Source: Bathynomus jamesi (taxonomy: Eukaryota > Arthropoda > Malacostraca > Isopoda > Cirolanidae). Taken from it: a stretch of DNA of 64,000 nucleotides. Of the stretch, positions 52,485-62,681 are shown piece by piece (within the stretch, counting starts at the first letter, position 1; each line of letters begins with the position of its first letter). The notes under the pieces were generated by a model. That model was not told where the DNA came from. It did not search any database and worked only from the letters and a program-made list of their open reading frames with translations. The position numbers and the translations under genes were made by a program. The stretch lies in contig JAJOZX010005624.1 in NCBI GenBank assembly GCA_023014485.1, positions 62,001-126,000 of the forward strand. Reading direction: 5' to 3'.

Positions 52485-53130
52485 TGGTGGTGCGCTGCCA
52501 GTGTCGATGGTATGCTTGACAGTGTTGGTGGAACTTTCTGCGGTTGAGCTGGTTTCAGTAGTGAGTAGTACTTGTCAAGCAGGTTCCTGATTTCTTGAGG
52601 TAATTTGTCGGTAGGGTTAATATTGATGAGGTGAAGGTCTTTGGATTGCACAGGTTTAGTAGTGGCTTGAAGAGTTGTTGCTCTATCCTTCAAAATGCCA
52701 TGCTTGCAGTCCTCAAGGATGTCATAATGGGATAGAAAATCGGCGCCGAGAAGTGGACTGGAGACTTGGGCGACGACGAATGGCCACCTGAATATTCTTC
52801 GTAATTTAGGAATTGATATGTGACTAAATCCGACAATGGAAAATTTCTGTGGTGCCCCCCTTCCCTTGATGCCCTAAGCACGGGCTTATTTTGCTTAATG
52901 GTTAATCCGGCCCTGGATATGTCCAGTGTTACTTCTCCGAATATTTCGAGCGGCTGACCGTTTGCGGTGGAAATCTTTATTGCGGTTGGGTGGAGTTGAC
53001 AATCATTGACACAAGTTGGTGGTAAAATTGAGATGCTCGCTCCTGTGTCAATGATAAAATTGACCTTCAGACTGGCGATGCGAGCTGCGACTGAGATCAG
53101 CGGCAGGCCGGACGTCGCGTTAATCACAGC
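52485..53130 (-). pseudogene. Gypsy-2 protease and linker, interrupted
   Basis: The protease begins NFIIDTGASISILPP near 53030-53075, with the catalytic D-T-G intact. After GEVTLDIS the frame is broken by a foreign segment of about 65 bp (52848-52912), then resumes with FRWPFVVAQVSSPLLGADFL. The linker to RT ([20 protein letters not shown]) is at 52550-52640. Confidence 0.85.
52848..52912. repeat. Short hAT-like terminal fragment in the protease
   Basis: About 65 bp reading CAGGGCCGGATTAACC on the minus strand and ending GGGGGGCACCA. This is the style of a hAT 5' end. Only one end is present and no duplication was found, so it is a fragment or partial filler insertion. Confidence 0.5.
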
Positions 53131-53138
53131 CTGCTTAT

Positions 53139-53879
53139 CTAGTTTTCCGACGTTTCTCTTGATGGTGAGGAAGATCTTGAATTTGGGCGTGACGAGGGGA
53201 GCAGCTTGGCGTCATCTTTATTTGGCCACTTGCACCATGGCCTGCAGGTCCTTGCTTGGGGGGCATAATAAAGGTGCGCGCGGCACACCACCGGCCGCTG
53301 ATTCTCGCTGAAGGGTTTTAGGCCGATGGGGATATTCGTTCTTGGGCTTGTATTGGCTCGAGTTGACGTTGGCGCCGCGTAGCAGCTTTGTTGAGCGAAC
53401 GGTATTAACTCATCGGCTAGTTTGCCGAGTTGAGTTAGCGTCAGCTCCTTTTGTGCTGCTACGACCGGCGTTATTGAGGATGGGAGCGCCTGGATGAATT
53501 TATGCTTCACCAAATCATCGCTGACGCCCACCTTCAGTGCCGTTTGGTGGATATCTTGAAGGAATTGGGAGGGCTTTCCAGTGAGAGGAGTGTTGGAGAT
53601 GAGTCGTTCGAAGAGTTCTGGCTTCGTCTTTTCGTAATGACTCACGATTTCTTCTTTTAAATCGGTGTACGACTTGTTGGAGAGAGTTGCTGCTGAAATT
53701 CGTGAGACGACTTCGGGGGGTAACGAGGCTAGAACATGGAAAAATTTGTTCTCTTCGGATGTTATTCTGGAAATGTGGAATTGTGCCTCCATGATGGAGA
53801 ACCATCCTGCGGCCGACGCTTCAGAGAACGTGGGTGGCTTGATGGTGACATGGTGCACTCCTGATTCAACAGATTCCAT
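53139..53879 (-). pseudogene. Gypsy-2 Gag
   Basis: An ATG-initiated frame of 246 codons with PPTFSEASAAGWFSIMEAQF and VLASLPPEVVSRI, the capsid pattern common in arthropod gypsy elements of the CsRn1 type. Its C-terminal end has a cysteine/histidine-containing segment (CRAHLYYAPQARTCRPWC). The frame stops at 53139 and protease follows in another frame, either by programmed shift or by mutation. Confidence 0.85.
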
Positions 53880-54009
53880 CTTGCGGGAATGTAATTCGGG
53901 TCTGCTGCTGCTTTGGTTCCGACCGGCTACTACGGGTGGGCGGCGAAGAGGCGTGGCTTCGGTTTGTTCCGCCCGGCGACTGAAGGATGCTGCTTCCGCT
54001 GGCTGCTTC

Positions 54010-54029
54010 GGGTCACTCCGGGGTCACCA
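54010..54029 (-). promoter_or_regulatory. Gypsy-2 primer binding site (tRNA-Trp-like)
   Basis: Two bases from the 5' LTR the minus strand reads TGGTGACCCCGGAGTGACC. TGGTGACCCC is the complement of the tRNA-Trp 3' end. Confidence 0.7.
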
Positions 54030-54031
54030 AT

Positions 54032-54436
54032 TGTAGCTGGTTCCTTCTTGGTGCTACTTGTTGTTGCCTGGAAGAATGAAGGATACGAGAGGCAAGCTAT
54101 CGCTTTGTTGGGTATCTCTTTTAGGGGCCTCTCGTGTCCTCTTCTCTCCCTGTCGTTTGGGGGGTTGGCGTCTTGAAGGAAAAGCCGGTCGTTTTCAGAG
54201 TTTATTGAGTTCTTGGTTGGCTGAGGTTATTTTACAGAAGATTTTGTTATTTTATATACAGCTGAATTAATTAAATATATATATATAAATTTATGTACAA
54301 TACTTATTTATAAAGATTATATATGATTCTTAAAATTACACAGTGATAAATATATACAATTTGGTACGCGCAAAATTGGTTTGTCGGTAACTAATAAAAA
54401 TAATATAAATGCGGAAAATTAACTGCGCGGCCCACA
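54032..54436 (-). repeat. Gypsy-2 5' LTR
   Basis: Partner of 41933-42340, followed by the GTCT duplication and LINE-B sequence. Confidence 0.92.
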
Positions 54437-56531
54437 GTCTAATGTTAATATGCAACAGAGAATAGAATACAAGACAGAACAGGTCATGTCTTTAATAATT
54501 TAGAAATTTTGCATCTTGCCTATAGTAATCCTTGCTCAAATGATTCTCACTGTAAACTCATAGATAGGTATTATAGTAAGATAGTATCCCTGTTAAGAGA
54601 AGCAGGAAGCCCCCTGATTAAATCTTACAACTATCATACTAAGATTATTCCTGGATGGAATGATTTATTGCCCCCCTGAAGAGGGAATCGAAAGATGCTT
54701 ACGATTTATGGTGCTTTCATGGTAGACCCAGATTAGGACCAGTATACATGAATATCTGTAGAAGTAGGGGTCAGTATAAGGCGGCCATAAGGCGATGTAA
54801 ACAGGTAGAAAAGTCTATTCGAGCATCAAAAGCCTGTGAAGCTCGCATAAATAACGATAACAACAAATTTTGGAAATTTGTTAAGAATCAAACGGGTGTC
54901 AAAAGTGTCCTCCCTCCGACAATCGATGGGGTTTTGGGGGATGAAATTGCAAAGCTGTGGAAAAATCACTACTCTAACATCCTTAACAGCGTGAGTAGGG
55001 ATTATCTTAAGATAGATTGCAGCGAAACGACTGTGGGAGGAACAAGGAGAAAATACTTTGATATCAGTTCCTGAAGTAAAGAGGTTAATTAAAGAGTTAA
55101 AGACTGGTTCTGCGTCAGGGGTAGATGACCTATCGAATGAGCACTTAAAATATGCCAATGACGTAGTATATCTGCATATATCATTGCTCTTATCAGCCAT
55201 GCTTGCTCATAGCTATATCCCTGCAGAGTTCATGAGGGTATATACCTTGCCCCTGGTGAAAAATAAGTATGGAGACATTCTGTCCAGCAATAATTACAGG
55301 CCTATTGCTGCCGCTTCCTGCTTCTCAAAACTACTAGAAAAACTCGTTACTCCGATTAAATGATTACCTATGGACATCTCCTAATCAGTTTCATTTTAAA
55401 AGGTCCCACTCAAATGACCTATGTATCTATGTACTTAAAGAAACAATATCTAAATTCATTGAGAGTAATTCAACTACTTAAGCTGTTTCCTAGATATAAG
55501 TAGGGCATATGATAGAGTGAACCACAATATTTTATTTAAAAAACTAGAAGACAGGAAGGTTCTCATGTACATATTAAATTTATTGAAATTTTGGTAGTCC
55601 CACCAATCTTTTACCATTAGGTGAGGCAATGTAATATCCGAATGTTTTGGCTCCTCTTGCGGGGTGAGACAAGGCTCCTTGCTCTCCCCTATGCTGTTTA
55701 ATATGTATATTGACGGATTAATTGCTTCACTTAATGAGGCAGCAGTGGGATGTTGTGTAGATAAAACAAGGATAAATAACTTATTTGTGCCGATGATATA
55801 GTGTTGATAAGTCCCTCTGTTAAAGGTCTGCGAAGTGTATTCGCAGAAACATGATATTCTTTTCAATGTTACAAAAACTAAGGTTATGCAATTTCATCCT
55901 AAAAGCTGTAATCAGCCAGCGGATATTAGGTTTAAAATGAAAGGTGAAGTAATTGAGGAAGTACAAGAGTTTAAGTATTTGGGTCAAACTATTACCAGCT
56001 CATCGAGTGATAACTCAGATATAAGAACTTTCGGTTCTGTACAAGTGAAGCTAAAGACTCTCTTTCGTACTTTCTGCAATAATATTTATGGACAGCAACT
56101 CTGGGTGAACTATAAAAAAGGTTCTAGCAGAACCCTAAATTTGTTGTACAACAGGTCTTTTAGACTCTTACATAAATTACCCCCCCCCCCCCCGAGATGC
56201 TCAGCTTCGCAAATGTTTGCTACCCGCAATGTCCTGAGCTTCCCGGAGGTAACAAGACGTGCTCAATGCAGTCTGATGCAAAGAATTAAAAAAAAATCAA
56301 CCAACCGTCCAACCCGATTATCCAAGCTATCCACTAGTCTTCCCATTTATCCTCTAAAGTCTAAGCTATGAAATTCTTGGTACGAAAACATGTATGTCTG
56401 TAGCTCCACTTCGTCATTATTGTATTATTTCTAATCAACTCTATATTTATATCCTTAGGTATGTGAACTGTCATTGTATTAATAACATTTGTCATATGGA
56501 CTATAGTCTGCCAATAAACCTTTTCCTTTCA

Positions 56532-56536
<5 letters not shown>
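54437..56536 (+). pseudogene. LINE-B ORF2: linker, RT and 3' end
   Basis: Frames at 54748-55074 (YKAAIRRCKQVEKSIRA, KFWKFVKNQTGV), 55058-55363 (KRLIKELKTGSASGVDDL, YIPAEFM) and 55835-56371 (KHDILFNVTKTKV, EFKYLGQTIT) reproduce the order seen in the minus copy. The catalytic motif C lies near 55785-55805 and is broken by a one-base deletion (GTGCCGATGATATA). A 13-C run near 56180 is unusual. The 3' end with an AATAAA-like signal lies at about 56510-56536. Confidence 0.85.

Positions 56537-56586
<50 letters not shown>
56537..56586. repeat. (TA)n microsatellite
   Basis: TA array immediately following the LINE-B 3' end. Confidence 0.9.
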
Positions 56587-56589
<3 letters not shown>

Positions 56590-57532
56590 AAATAAAGCCA
56601 CTAGGGCATATCGAAGTTATCAGTCAGATGAATAATTCAGTTATATTTCATTATCAAATTTTGTAAGATATCACTTCCAAATCAGCTAATTATCCTTAAA
56701 CTATTTACAAAGCTACTGAAGTAGCTTACTTGAGTTTAAATATGCATTTACACTGTTTACGAATTATCTGTTTCATTCATGAAAGCATAAGTTATTCTTA
56801 AAGTTAACTAAAGAACTACTATTGACCACATCATATTGCAAGTCATTCCAAAAATCGACTACATTATGACTAAAAATTTCGGTAGATACAGTCTACAGGT
56901 CTGTTTCCTAACTTTCTTATTATGTTTCCGAGTTTCAGGGACACCATATTTCGGTGATCCGTCCATTTCATACTTCGGGTCAATCAGGGTGACTCTTAAT
57001 TCAGTTTAAGTACATCAGGTTAGGTGGTCGTTCTAGGTTGGTTCGTTATTTCTTACGTTACCAACTCCAACTTTCGGGCAATCAGGGGTCCAAACAACTG
57101 GTGTCCCCGAAACTTAATATTTACCAGTTATACGTTTGAACATACTAAGTGCCTGCATATGTTATAGGGAGTATAGGTTCTGTGCTATTGGCCTACATGT
57201 GATGTGAAAGTTTTGTATATGTTGGCTTTAATATACAGTGCTTTGGATCCAGTTATAAAGGGAAATTCCCTTCGAAAGGGATTTTCATTTGGAGCCACTC
57301 TTAGCTGTCAGCCTGCCTGGTTCAGTGTTTTGAACGTTCGATTGGCATGACATTTTTAAAGGACCAACTGTCAAGGATAATGTATAAATGACGTAGTATT
57401 TTGGAGTATCGTGACTGAGGCAGCCTGTCGTTCGCACAATTTGAATATAACATTGTAATAATTTGAAAAACATTTTGTCAATCTTGTGCCTCTTCAGCAG
57501 TTTTTGACGGACATAATTATATTGTAATAGCT
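56587..57532. other. Low-repeat stretch upstream of a possible exon
   Basis: No transposon terminus, coding domain or RNA gene was recognised. It could contain the promoter and 5' UTR of the candidate exon at 57533. A TTCAGCAGT sequence at about 57493 is a weak initiator-like match. Confidence 0.4.
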
Positions 57533-57600
57533 ATGGAAGAAGCTACGTGCGAACGAATCATAAAATCAATTGATAGTATTATAAAAAAAGATCCAGAATT
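57533..57600 (+). CDS. Candidate first coding exon of a host gene (partial)
   Basis: An ATG at 57533 opens 22 codons plus two bases, beginning MEEATCERIIKSID and ending IIKKDPEL-like. It is followed immediately by a consensus 5' splice donor GTAAGT (57601-57606). Without splicing, the frame meets TAA at once. The DNA around it lacks transposon hallmarks. From memory, the pattern R-hydrophobic-hydrophobic-K...KKDPEL vaguely recalls the N-terminus of prenyltransferase alpha-subunit-repeat proteins such as PTAR1, but this is a guess over about 18 residues. No downstream exon was found before the window end. Confidence 0.3.
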
Positions 57601-58490
57601 GTAAGTTGGTCAGTTGATAGTTAACAGGAAAGTAGGCCTAAGGCAAGTTAGTAGAGAGCATAGTCGCTTCGTTTATACTGAAAACTGAAAAGCCCTATGC
57701 TATGCCGCTTATGATATGTTTAATTTGCTGTGAATATATACACACAAATAATGGGAAAAATAAGCGGGGACTTAACTTAAAAATTAAGGGACACTAGTGT
57801 ACCTCACATCGAAAATGGCAAGTCTCTCTGCAGCCCACCAAATCTCCAAGAAGGAAAAAAAATGTTGTTGGACCTAATAAAAAGGCTGTTTACCTTAATT
57901 TGAAATTTATATTCTTTTAGTTTTTAATTTCTCTGCTCTGACTAGGGTAAAAAGTGGTGCTGTTGGGATTGATAAGTATGCATATGTAACCTAACCTACT
58001 AGGCCTAATTAATGCAGACTTTCTTCACACTTCTCTCTTACCTCTCACAATAAGCAACCTTACAGATTTAATGATGGAACCATATTGAATATATCCTTGA
58101 TCTACCAAGTTCTACTATATCATTTGTAATAAAACATTTTCAAACCTTGGCCTCAAAACAGTATAAAGTTCAATGAAGGTAAATTCAGGGTGGAAACTAG
58201 CCCAATGACTAAGCCAATAAAAGAATTATTAAGCTGTACAATGAATAATGGATTTCATATACTGTTATACAGTAAATATTATATATATATTACTGCTTAG
58301 GTATGATAAAAGGTAATATAGAGGAAGATGTCATATGTTTATGTATATGGTGGTATATGTACTCAGTAAAACTTTTTTTTTTTTTTTTTACATAGTGCCA
58401 AACTTAAGTTTAGTGAAATGGGAGTTTTGATTTACTAAACAATGTAACCTTAAAACAAAATATTTTGTGGTATGATCTAAGCCATTTCAG

Positions 58491-58494
<4 letters not shown>
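57601..58494. other. Unassigned stretch, possibly intronic
   Basis: AT-rich DNA with a poly(T) run at about 58374-58390 and no recognised coding or repeat features. If the exon at 57533 is real, this is the start of its first intron. Confidence 0.35.
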
Positions 58495-58542
<48 letters not shown>

Positions 58543-58554
58543 TATACATATACA
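58495..58554. repeat. (TA)n microsatellite
   Basis: TA array bordering the mariner-like element. Confidence 0.88.
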
Positions 58555-59314
58555 CAGGGTGTCCCATAAGTCTGGCATCATAAGAGAAATTCATATTTTT
58601 CTATTTCTACAAATTATAATTCATATTTTTCTTATGCTCGGGATGCCAATTTCCCATCCACCATTCTGTCCAGTGACGAGGCTGTTTTTATGGAAATGGT
58701 GAGGTAAATTGACAGAACACCCGCTACTGGTCTCAAAACAACCCTCACTGGTATACCTCTTCAAAGGAACAAGGTGCATCTCCCGCGGGGTGATGGTATG
58801 GTGTGGCATTTGGAAGGATCGCATCATAGGCCCCCTCTTTTTCGATGAACATGTCACTGGAGGCACCTACCTACATATGCTCAAGGAAGAAGCATTTCCC
58901 AGTGTCTTGAATGAAGAAGGAAATTTCTCAACATGGTTCCAGCAAGACAGTGCTCCTGCACATTACAGCACCCAAGTAAGGGAATACCTGTACCAACAAT
59001 TCCCTGGTCATTGGATATGTTGAGGGCCTGTGGAATGGCCAGCTAGAAGCCTGGATCTCACGCCACTAGATTTTTATCTCTAGGGCCACTTGAAAGCGCT
59101 GGTATACGCAGAGAAAATTAGGAGTGCTGAACATTTGCAGCAGTGCATTATTGGGCCCTGTAACACCATTACTCCTGACATCATTCACCATGTGCTTGCT
59201 GACTGGGTATCATGTCTGAATTTGTGTATTGAAAACAATGATGGACATATTGAGCACATTCTGTAAATAAAAGCTTTTGTTTTGCCTATGATGCCGGACT
59301 TATGGGACACCCTG
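58555..59314 (+). mobile_element. Tc1/mariner-like deletion derivative
   Basis: Inverted ends CAGGGTGTCCCATAAGTCTG and, in reverse, CAGGGTGTCCCATAAGTCCG bound 760 bp. TA follows on the right. The interior holds the C-terminal two thirds of a transposase. Confidence 0.88.
58690..59265 (+). pseudogene. Tc1/mariner-like transposase fragment
   Basis: Shows GVMVWCGIWKDRIIGPLFF near 58790-58840, FQQDSAPAHYS near 58937-58970 (second Asp) and ARSLDLTPLDFYL near 59042-59082 (third Asp, about 35 residues later), then a helical tail to about 59265. Stops at 59020 and 59081 interrupt it. The N-terminal DNA-binding domain is missing. Confidence 0.82.
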
Positions 59315-59333
59315 TATATATGTGTTATATATG

Positions 59334-59374
<41 letters not shown>

Positions 59375-59375
<1 letters not shown>

Positions 59376-60641
59376 GTGCTTTCCTGTTAATGGGAATACC
59401 CAACCACCCACCACCAAACTATTATGTATTTTTGCTTTCATCATTTTTGTTTAAACTAATGAAAATATCACAACTTAACCTAACCAAGCATTGAATTAAC
59501 CTAACAGGTTAATATAATGGAAAATGCCTGGTTAGGTCAACTGAAGGTTGGATAGTTTGATGTCTGCAAGGGACATCTGGTGATAGTGTTTAAGCCTATT
59601 TTTATTGCATGAATGGTACTAGTTTATTTCATATATATTATATGCATTTAGGTGATAGATCCCACAGCTCAACACAAGTGTTGTGGGATATAGGGAGGCA
59701 GCATCTTCGGTTAGGGGATACTCTCTGTCCTTACACACCCCATTTAAAGAGATTCCTCTACCAAGCGGTGCCCCCCATAGTACTGTGAGGTATTGAAAAA
59801 CTCATGATCTTCACTTGCCCAACGAACACCTTTAAATGGGAGACCCAAAATGGGTGCACACACATTTCTACATTACTGTACAGTCTTTACAGCCACACCT
59901 ACACTTTTCCTCCTAAGTATATATATTGTAATGTATATGGTTGTAAATTGTGACTTGGTCTGCAATTGATGTGGACCGTGACTTATTTTTGGTTGGCAAG
60001 GTACTGGTATTGATGGGTACCCTAATGAAATTGACTGGATTCTTTGGATCTGATATATTTGCATGTCAGTTATAAATAGGTATAGAGTGTGACATATTTG
60101 TGGATAGTAGCCTATTATGACTTTGATCCTCTGGATCCAGAGATTCTATCTTTAGTTTTAAATTGATAATTAATTAGTTTTGTAAAAATTGGTTGTTGTC
60201 AATGTACAGGCAGTTTTTACATAATGGAGCCACCTCAATGGGCCAAAGTGGCCCCTAGTGTGCCCACTATAAAAATTTCTTATGTTCTTAATGCCCAGTT
60301 AGGTTAGTTGAATGTCCAGTTAGGTCAACTGTACACCTTTGATAATTGGTTAGGTTAAGTTGTGATATTTTCGTTAGTTTAAACAAAAATGCCGAGAGCA
60401 AAAATACATCATAAACAGTTTGGTAGTCCTGATAATACGTAAGTACCGAATTTATTAAGCATTTAAATGAAATTAGTTAATATGTAAGCAATAATCAGTT
60501 AGTAGGGGGCCATAATGTCTTTGTCATCTAAAATCACAGAAAAAACGTCGGTGCTTTGAGTACGTTGTAGCCACATGAATTCCACAAGATACGAGTCCAG
60601 ATGATGGTGGGTGGTTAGGTATTCCTATTAACAGGAAAGCA

Positions 60642-60643
<2 letters not shown>
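59375..60643. mobile_element. Non-autonomous DNA element with ~42-bp inverted repeats
   Basis: Ends GGTGCTTTCCTGTTAATGGG and, in reverse, GGTGCTTTCCTGTTAATAGG continue into ACCCACCA on both sides. A second inner inverted pair (GTTTAAACTAATGAAAATAT type with AACTTAACCTAACC) lies at about 59450-59490 and 60340-60385. There is no recognisable ORF. It shares the AACTTAACCTAACCAA inner motif with 35745-35930. Confidence 0.75.
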
Positions 60644-60691
<48 letters not shown>

Positions 60692-60694
<3 letters not shown>

Positions 60695-60949
60695 TGGCGG
60701 CTCGTGGTAATTTTACTTACGCATGCAGTCACATGCATTACAGTGTAGTACATATTAGATAAGCTGTATTTTGTCTTTATGGTATTCTTATGAGTTATGT
60801 AGTAACCGAGGATAGAACCAATATTATATTAATAATAATAATAATAATTTTAACTTTATTTTTTTAACTTAAATAATAATTTTAAATTCATTGAGTATAT
60901 TATTTACGCATGCAGTGCATGCCTTGCATTCATTAAGAAGCCGCCCCTG
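60692..60949. mobile_element. Small hAT-type MITE
   Basis: CAGTGGCGGCTCGTGG at the left and CAGGGGCGGCTTCTTAATG (reverse) at the right. The 258 bp contain ACGCATGCAGT near both ends. The flanks are TA repeats, so the duplication cannot be resolved. Confidence 0.7.
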
Positions 60950-60977
60950 ATATATATATATATATATATTTTTTTTT

Positions 60978-61184
60978 TTGAATTGGGGTTGTTTAACCTC
61001 CTTCGCAACATCTAAGGTCATATGATGGAGGGGACCTACAGCTTTACGTGGGATCCGAACCACGGGTCGCTACATAATCTAGGCACAGAGGATGGTCTCC
61101 CATCCAACTACTACCCAGACCCAATGTCGCTTAACTTCGCTGATCTCCGAGAAGAGGTGTTACGACATTGGCCACTACGTAGCC
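60978..61184 (-). repeat. 5S rRNA-derived SINE (SINE3-like)
   Basis: Minus-strand sequence GATCAGCGAAGTTAAGCGAC followed by GGGTCTGGGTAGTAGTTGGA and TGGGAGACC is a recognisable 5S rRNA internal-control-region derivative. The rest of the 5S gene is diverged. The downstream body contains GTGGTTCGGATCCCACGTAA, nearly the same block as in the tRNA-type dimeric SINEs. A functional 5S gene is excluded by the divergence. Confidence 0.78.
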
Positions 61185-61214
61185 CAATATATATATATAT
61201 ATATATATATTATA

Positions 61215-61527
61215 TAGTAGACTCACAACTTACATGGGGGTTACATTCCTGGGACCCTGCGTAAAGTCAGAAACAAAAAAATCCCCTAAATCGCCCTTAA
61301 AATCACTATATATTGTAACTCTGTTATACGTATAACATACCTATAACACAAAAGTGATGCAATTGGCAATGTTGAATTCCTTCCAGCATGCCATAACACT
61401 CTTGTTGGTGCCATCCTCCATGGCATTGCGGATGAAGGTGAGACATGTGTATGCTGCCTTAAAGCACCGAAATTGTAAAATTATAACCCGTGTATAGTTG
61501 AAACCACGTAAGTTGCGAGTCTACTGT
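61215..61527. mobile_element. pogo/Tigger-type MITE
   Basis: Inverted ends TAGTAGACTCACAACTTACA and, in reverse, CAGTAGACTCGCAACTTACG, with TA on the left, enclose 313 bp without coding sequence. Confidence 0.75.
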
Positions 61528-62184
61528 GTGTGTGTGTGTGTGTGTGTCGCTAAAATATTTGAAAGAATAGTTAGACAGAAAATCTGACTTTTTGGAAACT
61601 CAGGAAAAAATTCAATGATAACCAACATGGGTTTCAGTCAGGCAGATCATTCCTATCAGAACTAATGGAACACTACAACATTATTATTGATTCACTTGAA
61701 AGTAATGACAACTATGATGTACTATACACAGACTTTGCTAAAGCATTCGACAAGTGTGACCACGGAATCATAATACATAAACTGAAATATATGGGAATAA
61801 CAGGAAAAGTAGGGAAATGGATATATAATTTCCTTAGTGAGCTGGAGGCAAGTCATTACAGTACAAGGAGTATCTTCAATTCTTCATCAGAATCAGAGGT
61901 CCTCAGCTCAGTACCACAATGAACAGTATTAGCTCCACTACTCTTCATAATCATGCTAACTGACATAGATGAGAATGTTACCAGAGACAGCACAGTAGCA
62001 TCCTTTGCGAATGACACAAAGATCAGTAGAAAAATAAGAAACCCAGAAGACATAGGATCTCTACAAACCAATATAAACAAAATCTACGAGTGGATGGGAA
62101 ACAACAATATGAAGTTTAACATCGAGAAATTTCAGCTATTACATTACAGGAAAAAAGAAGACCTAAAATCTATGGAATATTATA

Positions 62185-62681
62185 CAGCCATCCCCCGTTT
62201 AACAACCGGGTTCCATTCCGATGACCAGGTCAGTAAATGAAATGGTCGGTAAACGAAAGCCTTGTTTTACGGCTTTGGTACTGCTTCTTTTTCTTCTTTT
62301 CTTTCTTCTTCCTCCAAATGCTGTTGTTCTTCCAACTCTATCAGCTCTTCGTTTGTCAGCTCTCCATCTTGGTATTCCACTAAGTTTTCCACATCTTCCA
62401 CTTCTACTTCTAAATTGAGGGTATTGGCAAGTAACACTATTTTTCTATTAATTTCATCAACATTTTCAAACTTATCGAAGCCTTCGAAATTACCCACAGA
62501 TCGTTTTAGGCACTTCTTCCAAATGCCTTTCATACACTTCGCAGTAACATCCTCCCAAGCAGTTGCAATGTTTTTTATACAATGCAAAACATTGTATGAT
62601 TTCCAAAAATTGGTACGATCAGTCGCGGTTGTATCCGCGGGTGGTTGATAAACGAGTAGGTCATTAACCGGGGGATGGCTG
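62185..62681 (-). mobile_element. pogo/Tigger remnant with transposase C-terminus
   Basis: Inverted ends CAGCCATCCCCCGTTTAAC and, in reverse, CAGCCATCCCCCGGTTAATG are flanked by TA (62183-62184, 62682-62683). Removal restores LINE-A. The minus strand encodes the last part of a TIGD1-like transposase. Confidence 0.9.
62267..62650 (-). pseudogene. Tigger transposase C-terminal fragment
   Basis: The minus frame shows FWKSYNVLHCIKNIATAWED, MKGIWKKCLKR and ELTNEELIELEEQ, typical of the end of TIGD1-like transposases, closing with a glutamate-rich tail. The catalytic domain is deleted. Confidence 0.85.

Larger units (their letters stand above)
41933..54436 (-). mobile_element. Gypsy-2: Ty3/gypsy retrotransposon (CsRn1-like), split by BEL-2
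   Basis: LTRs of about 408 and 405 bp (41933-42340, 54032-54436) and a 4-bp duplication GTCT (41929-41932, 54437-54440) define it. The primer site fits tRNA-Trp, a known feature of the CsRn1 lineage. Gag, protease, RT, RNase H and integrase are present in gypsy order on the minus strand with several frameshifts. Removing it restores LINE-B sequence. BEL-2 is inserted within the integrase. Confidence 0.92.
40819..56536 (+). mobile_element. LINE-B copy (plus) with nested insertions
   Basis: The pieces are 40819-40920 and 41739-41932 (APE domain) and 54437-56536 (APE end, linker, RT and 3' end). They match the minus-strand copy block by block. The copy is 5'-truncated within the endonuclease (FFVELGNTCETAKL near 40820). 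Insertions are a hAT MITE (40921-41730) and gypsy-2 (41933-54436). The 3' end has CCAATAAACC near 56512 and continues into TA repeats. Confidence 0.85.

Noticed and set aside
57285..57473. Minus-strand frame of 62 codons upstream of the candidate exon
   Set aside because: No recognisable domain, no splice signals, and a length expected by chance.
61050..61184. 5S rRNA gene
   Set aside because: Only the internal region resembles 5S. The flanks diverge and continue into a SINE body.
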